This document shows positions 32,319 to 45,210 of a stretch of 64,000 nt of DNA, in pieces. Below the pieces are notes generated by a model. The model saw only the letters and a program-made list of their open reading frames with translations. It was not told where the DNA came from and did not search any database. The stretch is from positions 152,059,428-152,123,427 of the forward strand of contig NC_135784.1 in NCBI RefSeq assembly GCF_051106095.1. The letters run 5' to 3'. Source of the stretch: Pogona vitticeps. Taxonomy: Eukaryota; Chordata; Lepidosauria; Squamata; Agamidae. A program made the position numbers and the translations under genes. How positions within the stretch are numbered: the stretch's first letter is position 1; each line of letters begins with the position of its first letter.

Positions 32319-35300
32319 GCTCTGTTCAGCAGATGCCTTCCCTTACCCCTGTGTCTGAATTGCGTGCTGAATTACAACTCCAACCATTTCTGGCTGCAGG
32401 GGCGGGGGTTGATGGAAGTTGTTGTCCAATACATATGGAGAGGACAAGGTTGCAGGTTGCTGGGCTGGGCGAAATCTGTAGTTTTTTTAATGGACTCAAA
32501 TATTGTGTTGCAGCAGCCAAAGTATTATTAGCAGTACTGGGATAAATGGACTGTGGAGTTGACTTAGCCTAGGGAAATTGCTAGACACTTAAAAAAAAAA
32601 AATACAAATGCTTCCTGAAATTCTGGTAAATCATATGTTTTCCCTCATATTTATAGGCTGCCAAAAGTTCATTCACTTATGCAGAGTGTGGGTTCTCAGA
32701 ATGTCCCTCCTATACCCTTGATCCAGACTGCCTATTTTGAAGGCTTATTTAGTACTCTTAAAAGAAAGGCCTCGCTGACAGCACATAGTTGCCTGGTTGG
32801 AATCGTAAGGGCTGCAGAATAAAACACAGAAATGGAAATCCCATTTGTTGGTTTAGGCTGAGGAATCCCATACAGTATATGCATTTGACAATGAGTCCTA
32901 CCAAATTGGCTCTCTAGTCTAGTCACAGCCTTAGTGGCAGTCATTAACTTCTGACGAATAATACTCACATAGACACTGAACGCTCCTTCTTGCCCTGTCA
33001 AGTGCAGTCCACTGAGCTCAAACATCAATCTTTAAATAGCACAGTCATTTAAAACAAAACAAACAAAAAACAAATAATGCACATTTGCACCAAACACAAA
33101 CCAACAACCTATTCCTTCTTCATCTCACCAATTAAAACCCTGTTGCTGAGTTAAATCAACTGCCTCCTTGTATAGTCCAGATGAAGCCATAGTAAGCTGT
33201 TGCCTGAACTCTTTCTACAGAGGCCACATCGATAAGGAGCCATGCATTCTAAACAGGATGATAGTAAGGGGGATGCGCCGGAAAAGCATACCTGGGGATG
33301 AAGTGGATTCCCATTGTTTGTTGCCTGCAATGTGTAAATCAGATCTCCAGTCTGAAAAGTTGCCAAATTGCCCAAGCGTTGCTCAGTCACAGAAGTAGAT
33401 CCCGAAGAATGTATTGTGATCCAGTCTCTGCGTTGAGATCCAATAGCTTTGGTTTGCCTTGAAAGTATTCCTCAGAGCTGTAAATCTCCACCTAATCCCT
33501 GCCTCCCAGCCAAGGCTTTGCCTGAAGTACACAGGTGTTCAGCTCTTGTACCTTGCCCCATTGGTTTCTATTGCAGCATCCACTGGGAGGAGCGTCATTC
33601 CAAAACACCAAGACATGTGGGACTTTTCGGCAAGAGTCTTCCACCTGCCACCACCAGTGATAAAAGCAACTTCAGCCTTGGGCCTGAGATGGGGATTTAG
33701 ACTCCTCAGCTGTGACAGCTTGCACGTTGCCATAGGCTTAGCCAAAGGGAAAACATCTTAATTTGTGATGTTACTTAAAACGGCTCTGAGCAGGATTTGG
33801 AGTATTTAAGTCAGGAGTTAATTTTAGCCACTGGACTCTCATTAGCATCTTTGTATGTTGGATTCCTAGGCCTAACAAGCAGTAGGAAGCTACTTTGGCT
33901 TGGAAGAAAGAAGTCATTGTTTCAAGAGGAAGAAAATGCTCAGCGCTCTCTCATCTGTCACACTTGATGTCACTTCTTTGCAGTGAGGAAGATTCTGCTC
34001 ATCGGGCAGCAAACTGCAAGATGAGCCAATTGCCAGGGATGTGTCAACAAAGGGTGATGTGCCAGTTTGTAAGTAGTCAAAGCTGGCCGAGCGATAAATA
34101 GCAAGAGCAAATTTGTCCAATTCTTGCATGCAGACCTCCATATCTTGTAGCCATGGTGTTGTTTTGCACATGGCCTGCTTTGATGCATAGGAAATTATCA
34201 ACCTGGTCTCTCCTGTTTCTCCAGGGCCCTGGACTCAGTACAGGTCAAGGATAGTAGGCAGCAGGTCAGGGATTAGGCCAGCTGGGGATTTAGGGTCCGG
34301 TGCTGCTGAGGAACAGTCAAGCAGGCAGGTCAACGTGGTCCAGAGTCAAAGCAAGTGAAGAGTACAGTAGAAACAAGAGGCAAAGTCAAGTAGCCCAGCA
34401 TCATTGGCAGGATTTGCAGTTGCAACCGTAGTCAAGGGCAAACGGGAAGCAAAGTCAAAGGCATCCCAAGCTGATGTATTGTTTGAGGGTCATCTAGGCA
34501 AGCAAGAGTGAGGGCAACTAGGCTGAGAGCAGTGGAGGCTGACTCTGATTTCATGGGTGGGTGTGCAGGTAGGATACGTTCTGGGTTTTAGCCTGAACTT
34601 TAAAAGAACTATCCAAGATTCTGAAGCTATTTTGGGAATAGGGCTCTCTACCCTAACAGCTTCTAGGAGAAAGCTTCATAGGGAGACTTTTACTTGTGTG
34701 GACTTTGTGTGATTTGTTTTCTTTGTTCCATTCTTACGTTTTATCAATATGAGAGTTTTGATTGGCCACTCTGGTAGTGACACTTTCAGAGTGGCTATTC
34801 TGCCTGTCTCTGATGCAATATTCCTATCTTCCTGAGATGGTGCACTTTCTTCTGTCTCCCTCAAGGATCCAGGTTCTAGACTATAGGTCAGGTGGTCTCT
34901 GGGGTTCTAGAGGTTCTGGGGGCTCTGGTTCCACCTCAGGTAGTTGCATGGAAAAAAGAACATGACCCCTACAACTTTAGTAAGTATGTTAAAGGAGGAA
35001 CTCCAGCAGCTGAAGCTGACATGAGAAATTTCTCCTTCCACATAACTATCAAAGATGCAAGAGTTATTGAGTCCTTTTTCTGTGACTATTCTAAAACACA
35101 CCCCATTTTTGTCTGATTTAGGAAGCTAAGCAGGGCAGGTCTGGTTACCTCTTGGATGAGGAATTATTAGGGATCTTCAGATACACTTGGGGAGGGAGTG
35201 GGATTCTGCTGGGTTCCCTGGATTGACAAGTAGTCTTGCAGCTTCCCTCCTCTTCCACCACCACCGCCACCGCCACCACTTCCTCCTCCTTCATCATATT

Positions 35301-36629
35301 CTGAGATGGAATCTTCCAGGAGAGGACATGACCCTACCATTTTACTCTCTGCAGGATGTGCCATTGATTTCAACAGGATTTGCTCAAGTAAAAACTGTTT
35401 ACAGTCAATCTTGCAAGAAAGTAAGCAGAGAGAGAGTCTTGTGTGTTGAAAAACTGAGACTATCTAATACAGGCAAATATTCAGGACTGTGCAGGTGTCA
35501 TTGTGCAGCACAAGTCACATACAGACATAGATGTCTGTTGGGCAGAGGGAGCAAGTTGTGCCATTTGACAACTTCTGTGGTGTGAATGACAAGTGATAAT
35601 CTAACATTGCATCCATGTTTCTCTGTGCTTGTTTCTTCACAGCTGTTTTTGGTAAAACAGTGTCCCTCTTATTTTGTTTCTCAGAGGGTTGATATTGACA
35701 CCATTTTTCTTTTGAGAATCATTTGTCAGAATCCTACTCATTATGCTAGCTAGTGTAACTTAGTTTGCATAAAGCCCAGTGATGAATTGCTGCAAGTCAA
35801 GCCAATGCATCTCCTGTTGTGCACTGACCCACTCCTGTGACGTGGCACACCAGAGCAAAGTCCTCCACTGACTGCTTGACTTGAGGGAATTCTCTGCCAA
35901 GGTTACCCTGATTGTGTGTTTGCTGGTGTAAAAATGTAACAGGATACCAGCCACTATGATATGAAACAAACACGGGGCTAAATTCAATTGTTGGTTTGAA
36001 CTAGAGTAGGCCAATTGAATCTGTAGGAATTATGTTAGTGTTGACTCCCCCAGGTTCCCATTGTTTTTGCGGGTCTATGTCGGTTAGGACTAAACATTGG
36101 ATTTATGCCACAATGTTTTGTGCAAAGAACCAGCAGAAATTTCATATTTGATAATTTATTTTTACATGTTGAAAGTGTAAAATATGCCCTTCTACAATTG
36201 TACACAGACTACAGCAATGCAATTGACATGTTTTTTTCCCTTCTAAACAGTTTTAGGTGGCCATAATGACTAAATATTTAACAACCAAAAGCATCCCTAA
36301 ACAGCAGGAGTGGCAAAGTATGACCTTGGAGATGCATGCAAGAAACAAAAAGTGTTTTTGCAGCCCCCGTACTGCAACCCCTTTGAAGCCCTCCGAAGTG
36401 ACAATTCACTTTTTAAATGGGTCACAGGGATTCTGTGCACTTTTACCTGCCCACCTACCCCCCAAAACTGGGAACAGGTTTTAGTTTTCAGCTTAATTTT
36501 TTTTTGCATTGTTTGTGATCAATGCCGAAAATTGTCCCTCGGACCCAAGAATATCTACAGGGATTTTTCCAGCCAGGGGAGTCTAATTCCCATTATTTGT
36601 GAGCCTAGTGCTCACTTCTACAAAACAGT
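32319..36629. other. Intergenic, mostly unrecognised
   Basis: No supported gene. Small items: a (CCA/CCG)n-like run at about 35262-35282, an AGTCAA-rich stretch at 34310-34460 reminiscent of old retroelement DNA but not classifiable, and a probable half-copy of the palindromic MITE at about 35970-36055. Confidence 0.35.
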
Positions 36630-36783
36630 GGCCAAAGTCCTGTTGCTTAGAATAGTAAGATGCAACTAGAATAGGCCTATTTGAATTAATGGAACTTACA
36701 GAAGAGTTAATTCACCAAGTCTCCACTGATTTGCTGGGTCTGCAGAAGTGTAACATACTATGTTCAGCAACAGGATTTCAGCC
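36630..36783. mobile_element. Palindromic MITE, copy 2
   Basis: It begins 'ggccaaagtcctgttgctta' and ends with the inverted 'cagcaacaggatttcagcc'. The interior holds 'tgaattaatggaacttacag' opposite 'ccactgatttgctgggtc'. 154 bp. Confidence 0.65.
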
Positions 36784-39504
36784 ACAGTGTCTGTCTGCAT
36801 TGGAATAATAAATACATTGAGAATCTGGGGTGAGGCACCTCCACTCATGGCTGGACCCACTAAAGTTGCTCATCCCTGCTCTGTAGCATTAAAAATGGGC
36901 ACAGGAGAAAACAGCAATACAAAACATTCAGTTATTTATTTTTACAGACTGATTAAAGCAACAAATGACATCATTGTTCCAGAAAGGAAGATCTTCATCA
37001 ATGTCTGAAATGCCGATCATGAAACAAATTTCCCTTGGAAAATAAATCCCGAGCCTGGGTGGAACTACTGCCTCTTTATCCCTTAATTCGTCCTCTCCCC
37101 CTATTTTCCTTTTTCCTTGTAAAGGAAGGATTTTTTTTTTTAAAAAAAGATTTTAGCAGAACTCTTTGTTGAGTTTTTCAGACTACTGGATTAAAAGCCT
37201 GCAAAAAAGAAAAAAAGAAAATAAATGTGCAGAAACCAAAAGTCACTGAGGCGGGGGCACTACCCCCATACTTGTCAGAGTAATAAAGTCTTGAAAGCGA
37301 GGTACAGTATAAAGAAAAAATTTTAAAAAACACTTCAAAGGCATTACTTGATTAAAGCTCTTGTGGATTTGAAGGGAGCTTGCTTTTTTGCTTTGGCTTC
37401 CTCCGTGCAGAGCCAATGGTGACTAGAGCACAAAACTGTTCTAGCTGAAATTATGTAATCGCCTTAGAAAAGTAGCCGGTCGCCCCTCCCGCCGCCCTTC
37501 CAATCCCTCTCCAGGAGCCATGGATGGATCCGAGATGCAGAGTGACACCTGTCCCTTCTGCCTTGTCATCCACGTGCTTCTAAAAGGGGCAAATTAGCTA
37601 ACCTTCCCATGTCCTCTTATCACAAGAAAAGGTCCCGGAGCAGCTTTATGGCTTACTGGGGTTATCTCAGGGAGTCATGCAACATAATCTGCTTCCTACA
37701 GGCTCAGCGGGTCCTGAGCGGGTTATGTTACTTTGGAGAGACCTTAGAAGATGGGATGTCAGGTGTTTGTTTTTCCTCTCTCGACCCGTGCAGCCATGTT
37801 TCCTTTAATGTTAGTCCAATACTTCAGCATCGCCTGCCTGTGTCAGTGAATCAGACTAGCAAGACCTGTAACAAAATGGCAAGAGCATCACGTATTCTTG
37901 CTCAGGGTGCCAGCCGGTCATCCATCCCCTTTCCCAGGATATTTCGTTCCATTCTCTCTCCCCCCCCAATTAATTTTCAGTGCCCCACAACACTCAGCAG
38001 TATCTGTGAGCTATTTCCAGCTCCTCCCTTTTTAGAACTTTGTAAAAGATTTAAGGGGAGGGGGACTTCGGCCATCTCTGGGGCCAAGCCCACTCGTACT
38101 GGCCCCTATAGACTGTGCTTCTTAAGAATTCACAACCAAAGAATGGAATTGTTAACAGTAACAGGAAGGGAGGCTGTTCCATATGTTGGGAGAATGACTG
38201 TATCTCAGTGGTAGTATTAAAGCTCAGTTCCTAGGATAGCTGGGCACCTTAAGCTTATAACAAAAGGAGAAAAAAGCGGTGAAGCCCTTGAACACAACCC
38301 AAAGGCAAGGGGTGGGATGATACCTCCTATCAAAGAAGTCAGGATAAAATTGAGTTTACAGCGGTAGAATTTAAAACCAGCACTCCCGGCTTGACTTTGT
38401 AGCTCTCACTTTGAAACTGGCCGAATGGTCTAGCCATGATTTTTGCAACTCTTGAATTTTCATTGTACCATCCACAGATAAGTGGTACCTAGCCTGTTCT
38501 TTCCCCCAAACTAGCAATTGTTTGTGATTTTTTTTTTAGTGGTTTGATAGAGATATTGCTGTAAGCCTAGAAAACCATCTCTTAACTTTCCTGTGCTTTT
38601 ATTTTGCCTTCTCCAACAGCACCCCCTTCTGGTCTCCACTAGGACATCCACATGGTAGGGCCTACATCTGACTACAGTACTTAGAACAGACTAACCTGGT
38701 GCTTACCGTGTGTTATGCTACAACCCCTATCACCCCAAGGATCTGACTCTGATGTCAGTTATTCTGTGGCAGGGATGAGGAGTGTGTGCGTCTTAGTTGT
38801 TGATGGGCACCCTGGCCTGGGGCAGACGGGAACTGCAATCCAAGAATGTCTGTATGATTTGGATGGTTCTCCAGCTTGTGAAGAAGACGCCTGTGAAGTT
38901 TATTCCATTTTTCTCCCCTCTTCCTCCTCTTTTTCTCCTTTAAAGAACTGGAGAATCCCTGACTGGGACAGCTATGTAGCAGAGGATAAAACCTGCCCAA
39001 GGAAGGAATACATAGAATCATATATTTTCCTAGGACGGATACACAGGTGACTTGTCTATAGAACCGGGCATGGAGGGCCCAGGATTCCATGGTCGACTTT
39101 GTCCTTTACAAGAACCCTGAGATGATTGTGGGGACCATGTTCAGAATGGAAGGAATGGGTCAGAGGGAATGCTGAAACACCATAGTGGTTCGTTAGGATC
39201 AAACTGTATCTTTCAAAATGCTTTTTGAGAGCTAGTGGCTTCCATGGATGAGTCGAGAGGCCCCTCAGTAGCCATAGGCAAGGCACTAATCATTTAATTG
39301 CGGGCCCACAATTTCACTAATAACAGCCTTACAAGACTCTGTCATAGATGCATTGATTGTTCTTATTTTTTTTAAAAAAAATCACAATCTAAAGCCTCAC
39401 AGAGCCAAGGTAGTTCCCAAGCCATTTCCATTTGAGATTAAATAATACCTGTGCAAAGCAGATGCAAATCAAAAGGTTGATCTGTGCGTTTACATTCAAG
39501 TTAT
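36784..39504. other. Intergenic with a 201-codon open frame, no supported gene
   Basis: The plus frame 37609-38214 is the longest not explained by a repeat or a host gene. It is Ser/Arg/Pro-rich, with no domain, signal peptide or splice support, so it is left uncalled. A GC-rich patch lies at 37480-37560 next to A-rich runs. Confidence 0.35.
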
Positions 39505-39652
39505 GGCTGAATTCCTGTTGTTAATATGACAAATCACACTAGAGTAGGCCCACCGAATCAGTGAGGTTTCGGGGAGTCAACTCCTCTGTACATTCCACTG
39601 AGTCAAATGGGCCTGCTCTAGTGCAATGATGGAGTAAACTAAATAACCAGCC
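39505..39652. mobile_element. Palindromic MITE, copy 3
   Basis: It begins 'ggctgaattcctgttgttaa' and ends 'aaataaccagcc'. The interior 'actagagtaggcccaccgaa' pairs with 'tcaaatgggcctgctctagt' in inverted order. 148 bp. Confidence 0.6.
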
Positions 39653-40268
39653 TTTATATCGATAATCTCTGTCCAGCCCCATGCTTTTTTTAAAAAAAGC
39701 TGGAGTGCAGGACCTATGATCCTTCCCCTCTATATAGTTTGAATGCAAATCCCATCAGCACTAACTTGGGTGACCAATGATAAGGGGTGACAGAAGTTGT
39801 AAAAACATCAGGAGAACCACACAATGCCCTGATCTGACTAAGAATGTGACTACATGGTCAAATATTGTGGGATTTGCTCTGCTTATAAAATGGGTGAATT
39901 CTAAGTATTTTTTTTACTGACCACATGATGCAAAGACTGACTCGAAATAGCACAACCTTTTTTGCTCCCAATGTTCACCCCCTTTGCTGGGGGGGGAGCC
40001 TTCTGTTTTTCAAGTGGGAACTACAGTATATGAATGGGCTTTTCCCCATGTGGTTACTTATGCTATATTGTTGTAAAGACAGGTGTGTGTCTCTGCAGCG
40101 ACATTTCAATGATGTATACAGTTGGGGCATGATGTTCAGGCGGGTGGGGAGGGGACATGCAAAAGCAAAAGACTATGATTTTAATGCGGCTGATCAGCTG
40201 CTAGTCTTGAATTTCTGTTAGATTGTGTGGGAAGGCACTTTTGTCATGAATAGAGATGGGTATATTCA

Positions 40269-41271
40269 TATATGAATATTCCCCCACAGGTGGAGATAAC
40301 AAGGGCATGGCCCCATGGAGCCAGACAGTCCACTCATGATTCTGCCGCTGCTGCAAGCTTGATGGAGCCTTCCTATCACTCCGTTGCTCGCGATAAATTA
40401 GTCACTCTGCGACCTGGCAGAGAGGCTCGTCATCCCGCCTCCTGCCAGGACTGGCTAATCCATTGCAGACAACGGCGTGATAGGAAGTCTCCGTCGAGCT
40501 TGCAGCAGTGGCAGAATCATGAGTAGACCGTGTGAAGGAGCACTAGATCCAAAGGAGAAAGAGCAAAGTGAGCCAACCCCTCAGCTAGAGACGTCGGAAC
40601 AGGAGAAAGTTATAGACATAGGGAAGACAAAAGAAAGCAGGGAGTTGAAAGTAGTGGAAGGAAAGAAAGAGGGATCAAAGGAGAAAGAGGAGAAGATTGA
40701 AATATGTCTAGTGGGAGAGAGAGAGAGAAGGGGAGAGAGGAAGAAAAATATGATAGAACGCGTGGGTTGTTAGAAGACTTCCCGAATTTGCAGGTAGGAG
40801 GGTTGCTACCTGATTTGGAAAAAGCCCTAGAATGGATGGTCGTGGTTTTCCGGTGAGGACAGGGTCACTCGAGGATGGTGATTCGACCAGACCCTTCCTT
40901 CAACCATCCACCTCCGGAGGGAGATTGGGCACCCTTGTTGTGGGACAATATGTGCGGTTCAGAGTGCTCCATTGAGGAAACCCACAGATCGGAAACGTTT
41001 TGGACCAGCCCCTCAATGAATCTTGTCAATGTACAGATAGATTTATCCCAAATTGAACACTTACCTCAGTTGTTTTGAACCATTAGAAGTTGTTGTAGAT
41101 TCACAAAATGTTAAACTGAATAAATGTGTTAATGTTCAAAAAGAAACTCAGTCGTCATTTCCTGCCAAAAAAGAGGAACTGCTTCAGACTTTTAATGAAC
41201 CCAATCACAGACCGTCTGGCCCCATGGGGCCAGACGCTCGTTATCTCCACCTGTGGGGGGATATTCATATA
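40269..41271. mobile_element. About 1-kb element with long inverted ends and internal hairpins, unclassified
   Basis: TATA at 40269-40272 and 41268-41271 flanks a unit that starts TGAATATTCCCCCACAGG and ends with its near inverse. The inverted similarity extends about 55 bp inward. A second large hairpin spans 40332-40523 (arms about 85 bp). A perfect 24-base palindrome is at 41213-41236. The interior has two weak open frames (40477-40773, Lys/Glu-rich; 40875-41078) with no recognised domain. It could be a foldback or MITE-like DNA transposon, or an LTR-type relic given the TG..CA ends. If the latter, it is a fossil. Confidence 0.6.
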
Positions 41272-42309
41272 CAAAGCAAAAACTTAGTGCTGTTAATTAC
41301 TTAATTGACAAATCTGAATGTGTCCTTAAAATCATCTTCTTCTCCTCAAATATGGTTTAAAACTATTGGCATGAAAAAAATGTGACCAGAGATGAGGTAA
41401 AACTAAGGTACTCGCTGTTATAGAATCATTCTCATGTGTGAATTATGATGGGTTTTGCAAATTACTGTTCATACTTTTGATGTTCTATACTCTTAGACAG
41501 TTAAGTATCTTTCCATGTTATTTGTCTATAGAAAAGTTTTTGAGAAATGTGCAGCTTTACATGAGAAAGCAGCTTCACAGTAAACCATAAAAGGATCAGC
41601 AGAGGTGGAACCAGAGGAAACAAAGAAGGGGAAGGTGGGGGCTGACGCATATTGCATCCAGTATAAACAGTGAACTCCTGAATCAAACGGCTACCCCTGT
41701 GTGAGCAGTGATTGTGATTTCAAATGTAATACAAGCTGTGACCCAAATTCCAGTGTAGTCGCATCCTTGAATGGAGGACTGGATCCCAGCTTGGCCCCAC
41801 TGAAGTCAACAGTAGTTTAGTGCCTTGTTTTGGGGTCCAGGAATACCTGCAGGGTTAAAGGCTCCTCGCCCTATTTAAAGTCAATTGTTCCTCCCTTTCT
41901 TAAAGGCATCAGCTATAAGAAGAATCTGAAAAGGCCACAAGGTGGCATTGGTTGATTACAGATCCCATAGAGGGTTGGAAACCCCAACCCCACCCCAAAT
42001 ATCCTCGGGTAGTTCAAAACAGCTACAGTTCCTACAGAACCATATAATCCACATTAAGATCAGTAGCAGGGTCAATGTAAATGAAAGATTAAAAGTTGCA
42101 TACAGTAATTCCACCATCACCACTACCATGTGAGTTGTTTGGTACTTTCCCCCTCCCTTTTTTGGTTTATCAGCACAATGCAAAAAAAAGCAGCAATTCT
42201 TAAAGCTTCTTACATTTGTATCCTTTTTTGTCTGATATGCTTGCACAGCTAGCACTGCTTCTTTGAAAACCATGTTTCTGAACAAACCTCTTGTGGCAAT
42301 TTCTAGTGA
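41272..42309. other. Intergenic, nothing recognised
   Basis: No gene or named repeat before the TTTA array. Confidence 0.35.
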
Positions 42310-42312
42310 CAT

Positions 42313-42355
<43 letters not shown>

Positions 42356-42640
42356 TTTGTTTGTTTGTTTGTTTGTTTGTTTGTTTGTTTGTTTGTTTGT
42401 TTTTTTTTTTTTTTTTGTTTTATATTATATTATTTTATATTATTTATACCCCGCCTATCTAGTCATTTCGACCACTCCAGGCAGCTTACAACATAAGGAT
42501 AACAAGTTCAAGAAAAATTTATAACATTCTAATGTGGGATAGTTGAGTAGATTCTGTGGGATTACCAACACTACTGGATTCCAGCCTTTATGACCTCTGT
42601 GCAGGACAGGCCGAAAACGTTTTGAAGTGAGGGGCAAAGC
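42310..42640 (-). mobile_element. Antisense L2-type 3' end with (TTTA)n-(GTTT)n
   Basis: (TTTA)n at about 42310-42358, (GTTT)n to about 42400 and a T run are followed by 'ataccccgcctatctagtca' and 'gaccactccaggcagcttac', the antisense L2-like terminus. The inner limit is approximate. Confidence 0.75.
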
Positions 42641-42662
42641 AGTATCCCCACCCTATTCTATA

Positions 42663-43704
42663 TACTGATCAGCCACAACATTAAAACCACCTACAGATAA
42701 AGTGAATAGCATTGATTATTTCATTACAATTGCACCTGTCAAGGGGTGGGATATATTAGGCAGCAAGTGAAAACAGTCAGTTCTTGAATTCCATGTGTTG
42801 GAAGCAGGAAATATGGGCAAGTTAAAAGATCTGAGTGACTTTGACAAAGGCCAAATAGTGATAGCTGGAGGACTGGATCAAAGTATCTCCAATATGGCAA
42901 GTCTTGTGGTATGCAGTGGTTAGTACCCACCAAAAGTGGTGTAAAGAAGGACAACCTATGAACTGGCCTCAGGGTCACCAGGACCCAGGGCTCATGGATG
43001 TACATGGGAAGTGAACACTAGCCTGTTTGTTCCTATCACACAGAAGACATACTATAGCTCAAAGTGCTGAAAAACTTAATCCTGACCATAATATAAAGGT
43101 GTCAGAAACACATTGTGCATTGTAGTTTGCTGCATGTGGAACTGCGTAGTGGCAGACCGGACAGAGTGCCCATGATGACCCATGTCCACCACCAGAAGTG
43201 CCTACAATGGGAACATGAGCATCAGAATTCGACCATGGAGCAATGGAGCAAGGTTGCCTGGTCTGATGAATCACATTTTCTTTTAGATCAGGTGGAATCG
43301 CCAGGTACATGTGTGAAGAGATGGCAGCAGGATGCACTATGGGAAAAAGGCAGGCCAGCAGAGGCACTGTTATGCTCTGGGCAATGTTCTATTGGGAAAC
43401 CTTGGGTCCTAGCATTCATGTGGATGTTACTTTGACCTGTACCACCTACCTAGAGATTATTGCAGACCACATACAAACCATCACGGCAATTGTGTTCCCT
43501 GAAGACAGTGGCCTCTTTCAGCAGGATAATGCACCATGCCACAACTTGCAGGACTTAACGGATTTACTACTTATGTCTTGGTGCCAGATACCACAGGACA
43601 CGTTAAGTGGAGTACATGCCTTGACACATCAGAGCTGTTTTGGCAGCATGAGGAGGAACCACACAATATTAGGCAGGTGATCTTAATGCTGTGGCTGATC
43701 AGTG
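42663..43704 (+). mobile_element. Tc1-like DNA transposon, degraded
   Basis: Near-perfect TIRs: left CTGATCAGCCACAACATTAA; right, in reverse complement, CTGATCAGCCACAGCATTAA, both next to TA-rich flanks. Transposase remnants are AWSDESHFLLDQVESPG (first catalytic Asp region) and, in another frame, GLFQQDNAPCH (second catalytic Asp region). The size of about 1.04 kb is short for a full Tc1 (about 1.2-1.6 kb). Frame changes and a lost N-terminus make it non-autonomous. Confidence 0.9.
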
Positions 43705-43977
43705 TATATCTCTAGTTTGTTAAGGGTTAAATACTTACTTTAAAGTGGGGGGTGGGGCAGGAGATAGCTTGAGATGCAGGCCAACTGGTGGGCACCAAGT
43801 GAACTGTCTAAAATCTGGGCAAAATGTAGCCAATCAGCTAATATGGCAATCTTAGCTGCAGTGTCCCAGCATGGACGCTCCAAGACATTTTTCTGCCTGA
43901 GAAAGCAGCAAAGTTTCTTTTCCCCTTGCCAATTCAAAGTCAGAGATCTCAGGAGAGAGGGCAGAATATAGATTTCC

Positions 43978-44047
43978 CCAACAAACAAACAAACAAACAA
44001 ACAAACAAACAAACAAACAAACAAACAAACAAACAAACAAACAAATA
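43978..44047. repeat. (AAAC)n microsatellite
   Basis: About 17 units of AAAC/ACAA. It follows 'gagggcagaatatagatttc', which looks like a decayed LINE-tail context. Confidence 0.95.
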
Positions 44048-44384
44048 AGGGTGAGTGGTAGCCAAGTCCAGCTCAAATATTTTGGTATATTAGATAGCAA
44101 ATCCCTCCAAGTAAAAATGCAATAATATTTGACTGTGTCATCCAAAACTGTCTGCCTAAAGCAGCTACCTCACCTTTGCCTAGTGATATAGCTAGTCCTG
44201 TGTCACCGGCAGCTGCAAGGTGTGTTTATTCTGAATTAACTAAAGAATGTAGGTCTGTATCTTTTGCCATGGTCATGTGTGGATTTTTCATAGATAATGG
44301 CAGTGACACTTAAGCTAACTCTTGTTAGTACTGTGCAGAAAAAGATATGGAATGTTTAAACTTTGTAGCATTTGTTTGTTTGTT

Positions 44385-44720
44385 TGTTACTAGCCCGCCT
44401 TTCTCCCCAAGAGGACCCAAGGCAGCTTACATCATTAAAACAATATTTAAAAGCTAAAAACAGTAAGTACACAATTTATTTTTTAAAAATTAACATTATA
44501 TTAAAATAGTAACTAAGATCAATATTAAAACAGATTTGAAACAACAGAGCACAACAATTAATTTAAAATGCCTCTCAGACTGCCAGTCCTTAAGGAAAAG
44601 CCTACCTGATGAGAAAGGTCTTTGCCTGCCTGCCTGCAAAGAGGCAGCAAGCCTAGCTTCTCATGGGAAGCAGTTCCAGGGTCTGGGAGCAGCGACAGCT
44701 AAGGCTTATTATTTTGCTTG
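44385..44720 (-). mobile_element. Antisense L2/CR1-type LINE 3' region
   Basis: 'gcccgcctttctccccaaga', then 'ggacccaaggcagcttacat', is the antisense 3' terminus. Further in are 'gaaaggtctttgcctgcctg' and 'ggaagcagttccagggtctg', blocks found upstream of this terminus in reptile LINE copies. Confidence 0.7.
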
Positions 44721-45156
44721 CAATGGCTTTTAGACTGTGTTGATTTTGTGTTTGTTTTAATGTGATCACTTATTTAATAGTGTTTTAAACATTGTAATTT
44801 ATTATGATTTTAAAAATCAGGACCATTAGACTACCTTCCCTCCTGCAGTGGGGAAAAGTGAAATGTAAATTAAAACATGAAAACAGGAGTGTATTAAACA
44901 CTGCAGGAAGCCCTGCAACCTATCCAAATAACCGAACTTTCTCTACTTTTGGAGGCTTCCAGAATTAAGAATTCACATTTGGTTTTTTTGTGGGGAAACT
45001 TTTTCCCCCCTAGGGGCTGCAAAAAACACCTTGCTGGGAGGGGTGGATGCACCCCCCCAGGGTCACCTTTGGCCCACCCTGCTTGACATGCATTCATCAG
45101 CTGAATAACACCCTCAGTCAATTATTATACTGGGGCCAAATGAAAGATTCACAAAT
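44721..45156. other. Intergenic, downstream of TMDD1-like gene
   Basis: No repeat or gene recognised. Confidence 0.35.
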
Positions 45157-45170
45157 GTTTTAATTTAATG
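45157..45170 (-). terminator. Possible poly(A) signal of the TMDD1-like gene
   Basis: On the minus strand an ATTAAA lies about 45 bases past the stop codon. It is a recognised variant signal, but no downstream GU-rich element was verified. Confidence 0.3.
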
Positions 45171-45210
45171 AGATCAACTTCCTTGCAGATTTCTTTGGGA
45201 GCCGTTTGGA

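Noticed and set aside
34310-34460. AGTCAA-rich stretch as an LTR of an old retroelement
   Set aside because: No terminal sequence, target duplication or coding remnant supports a call.
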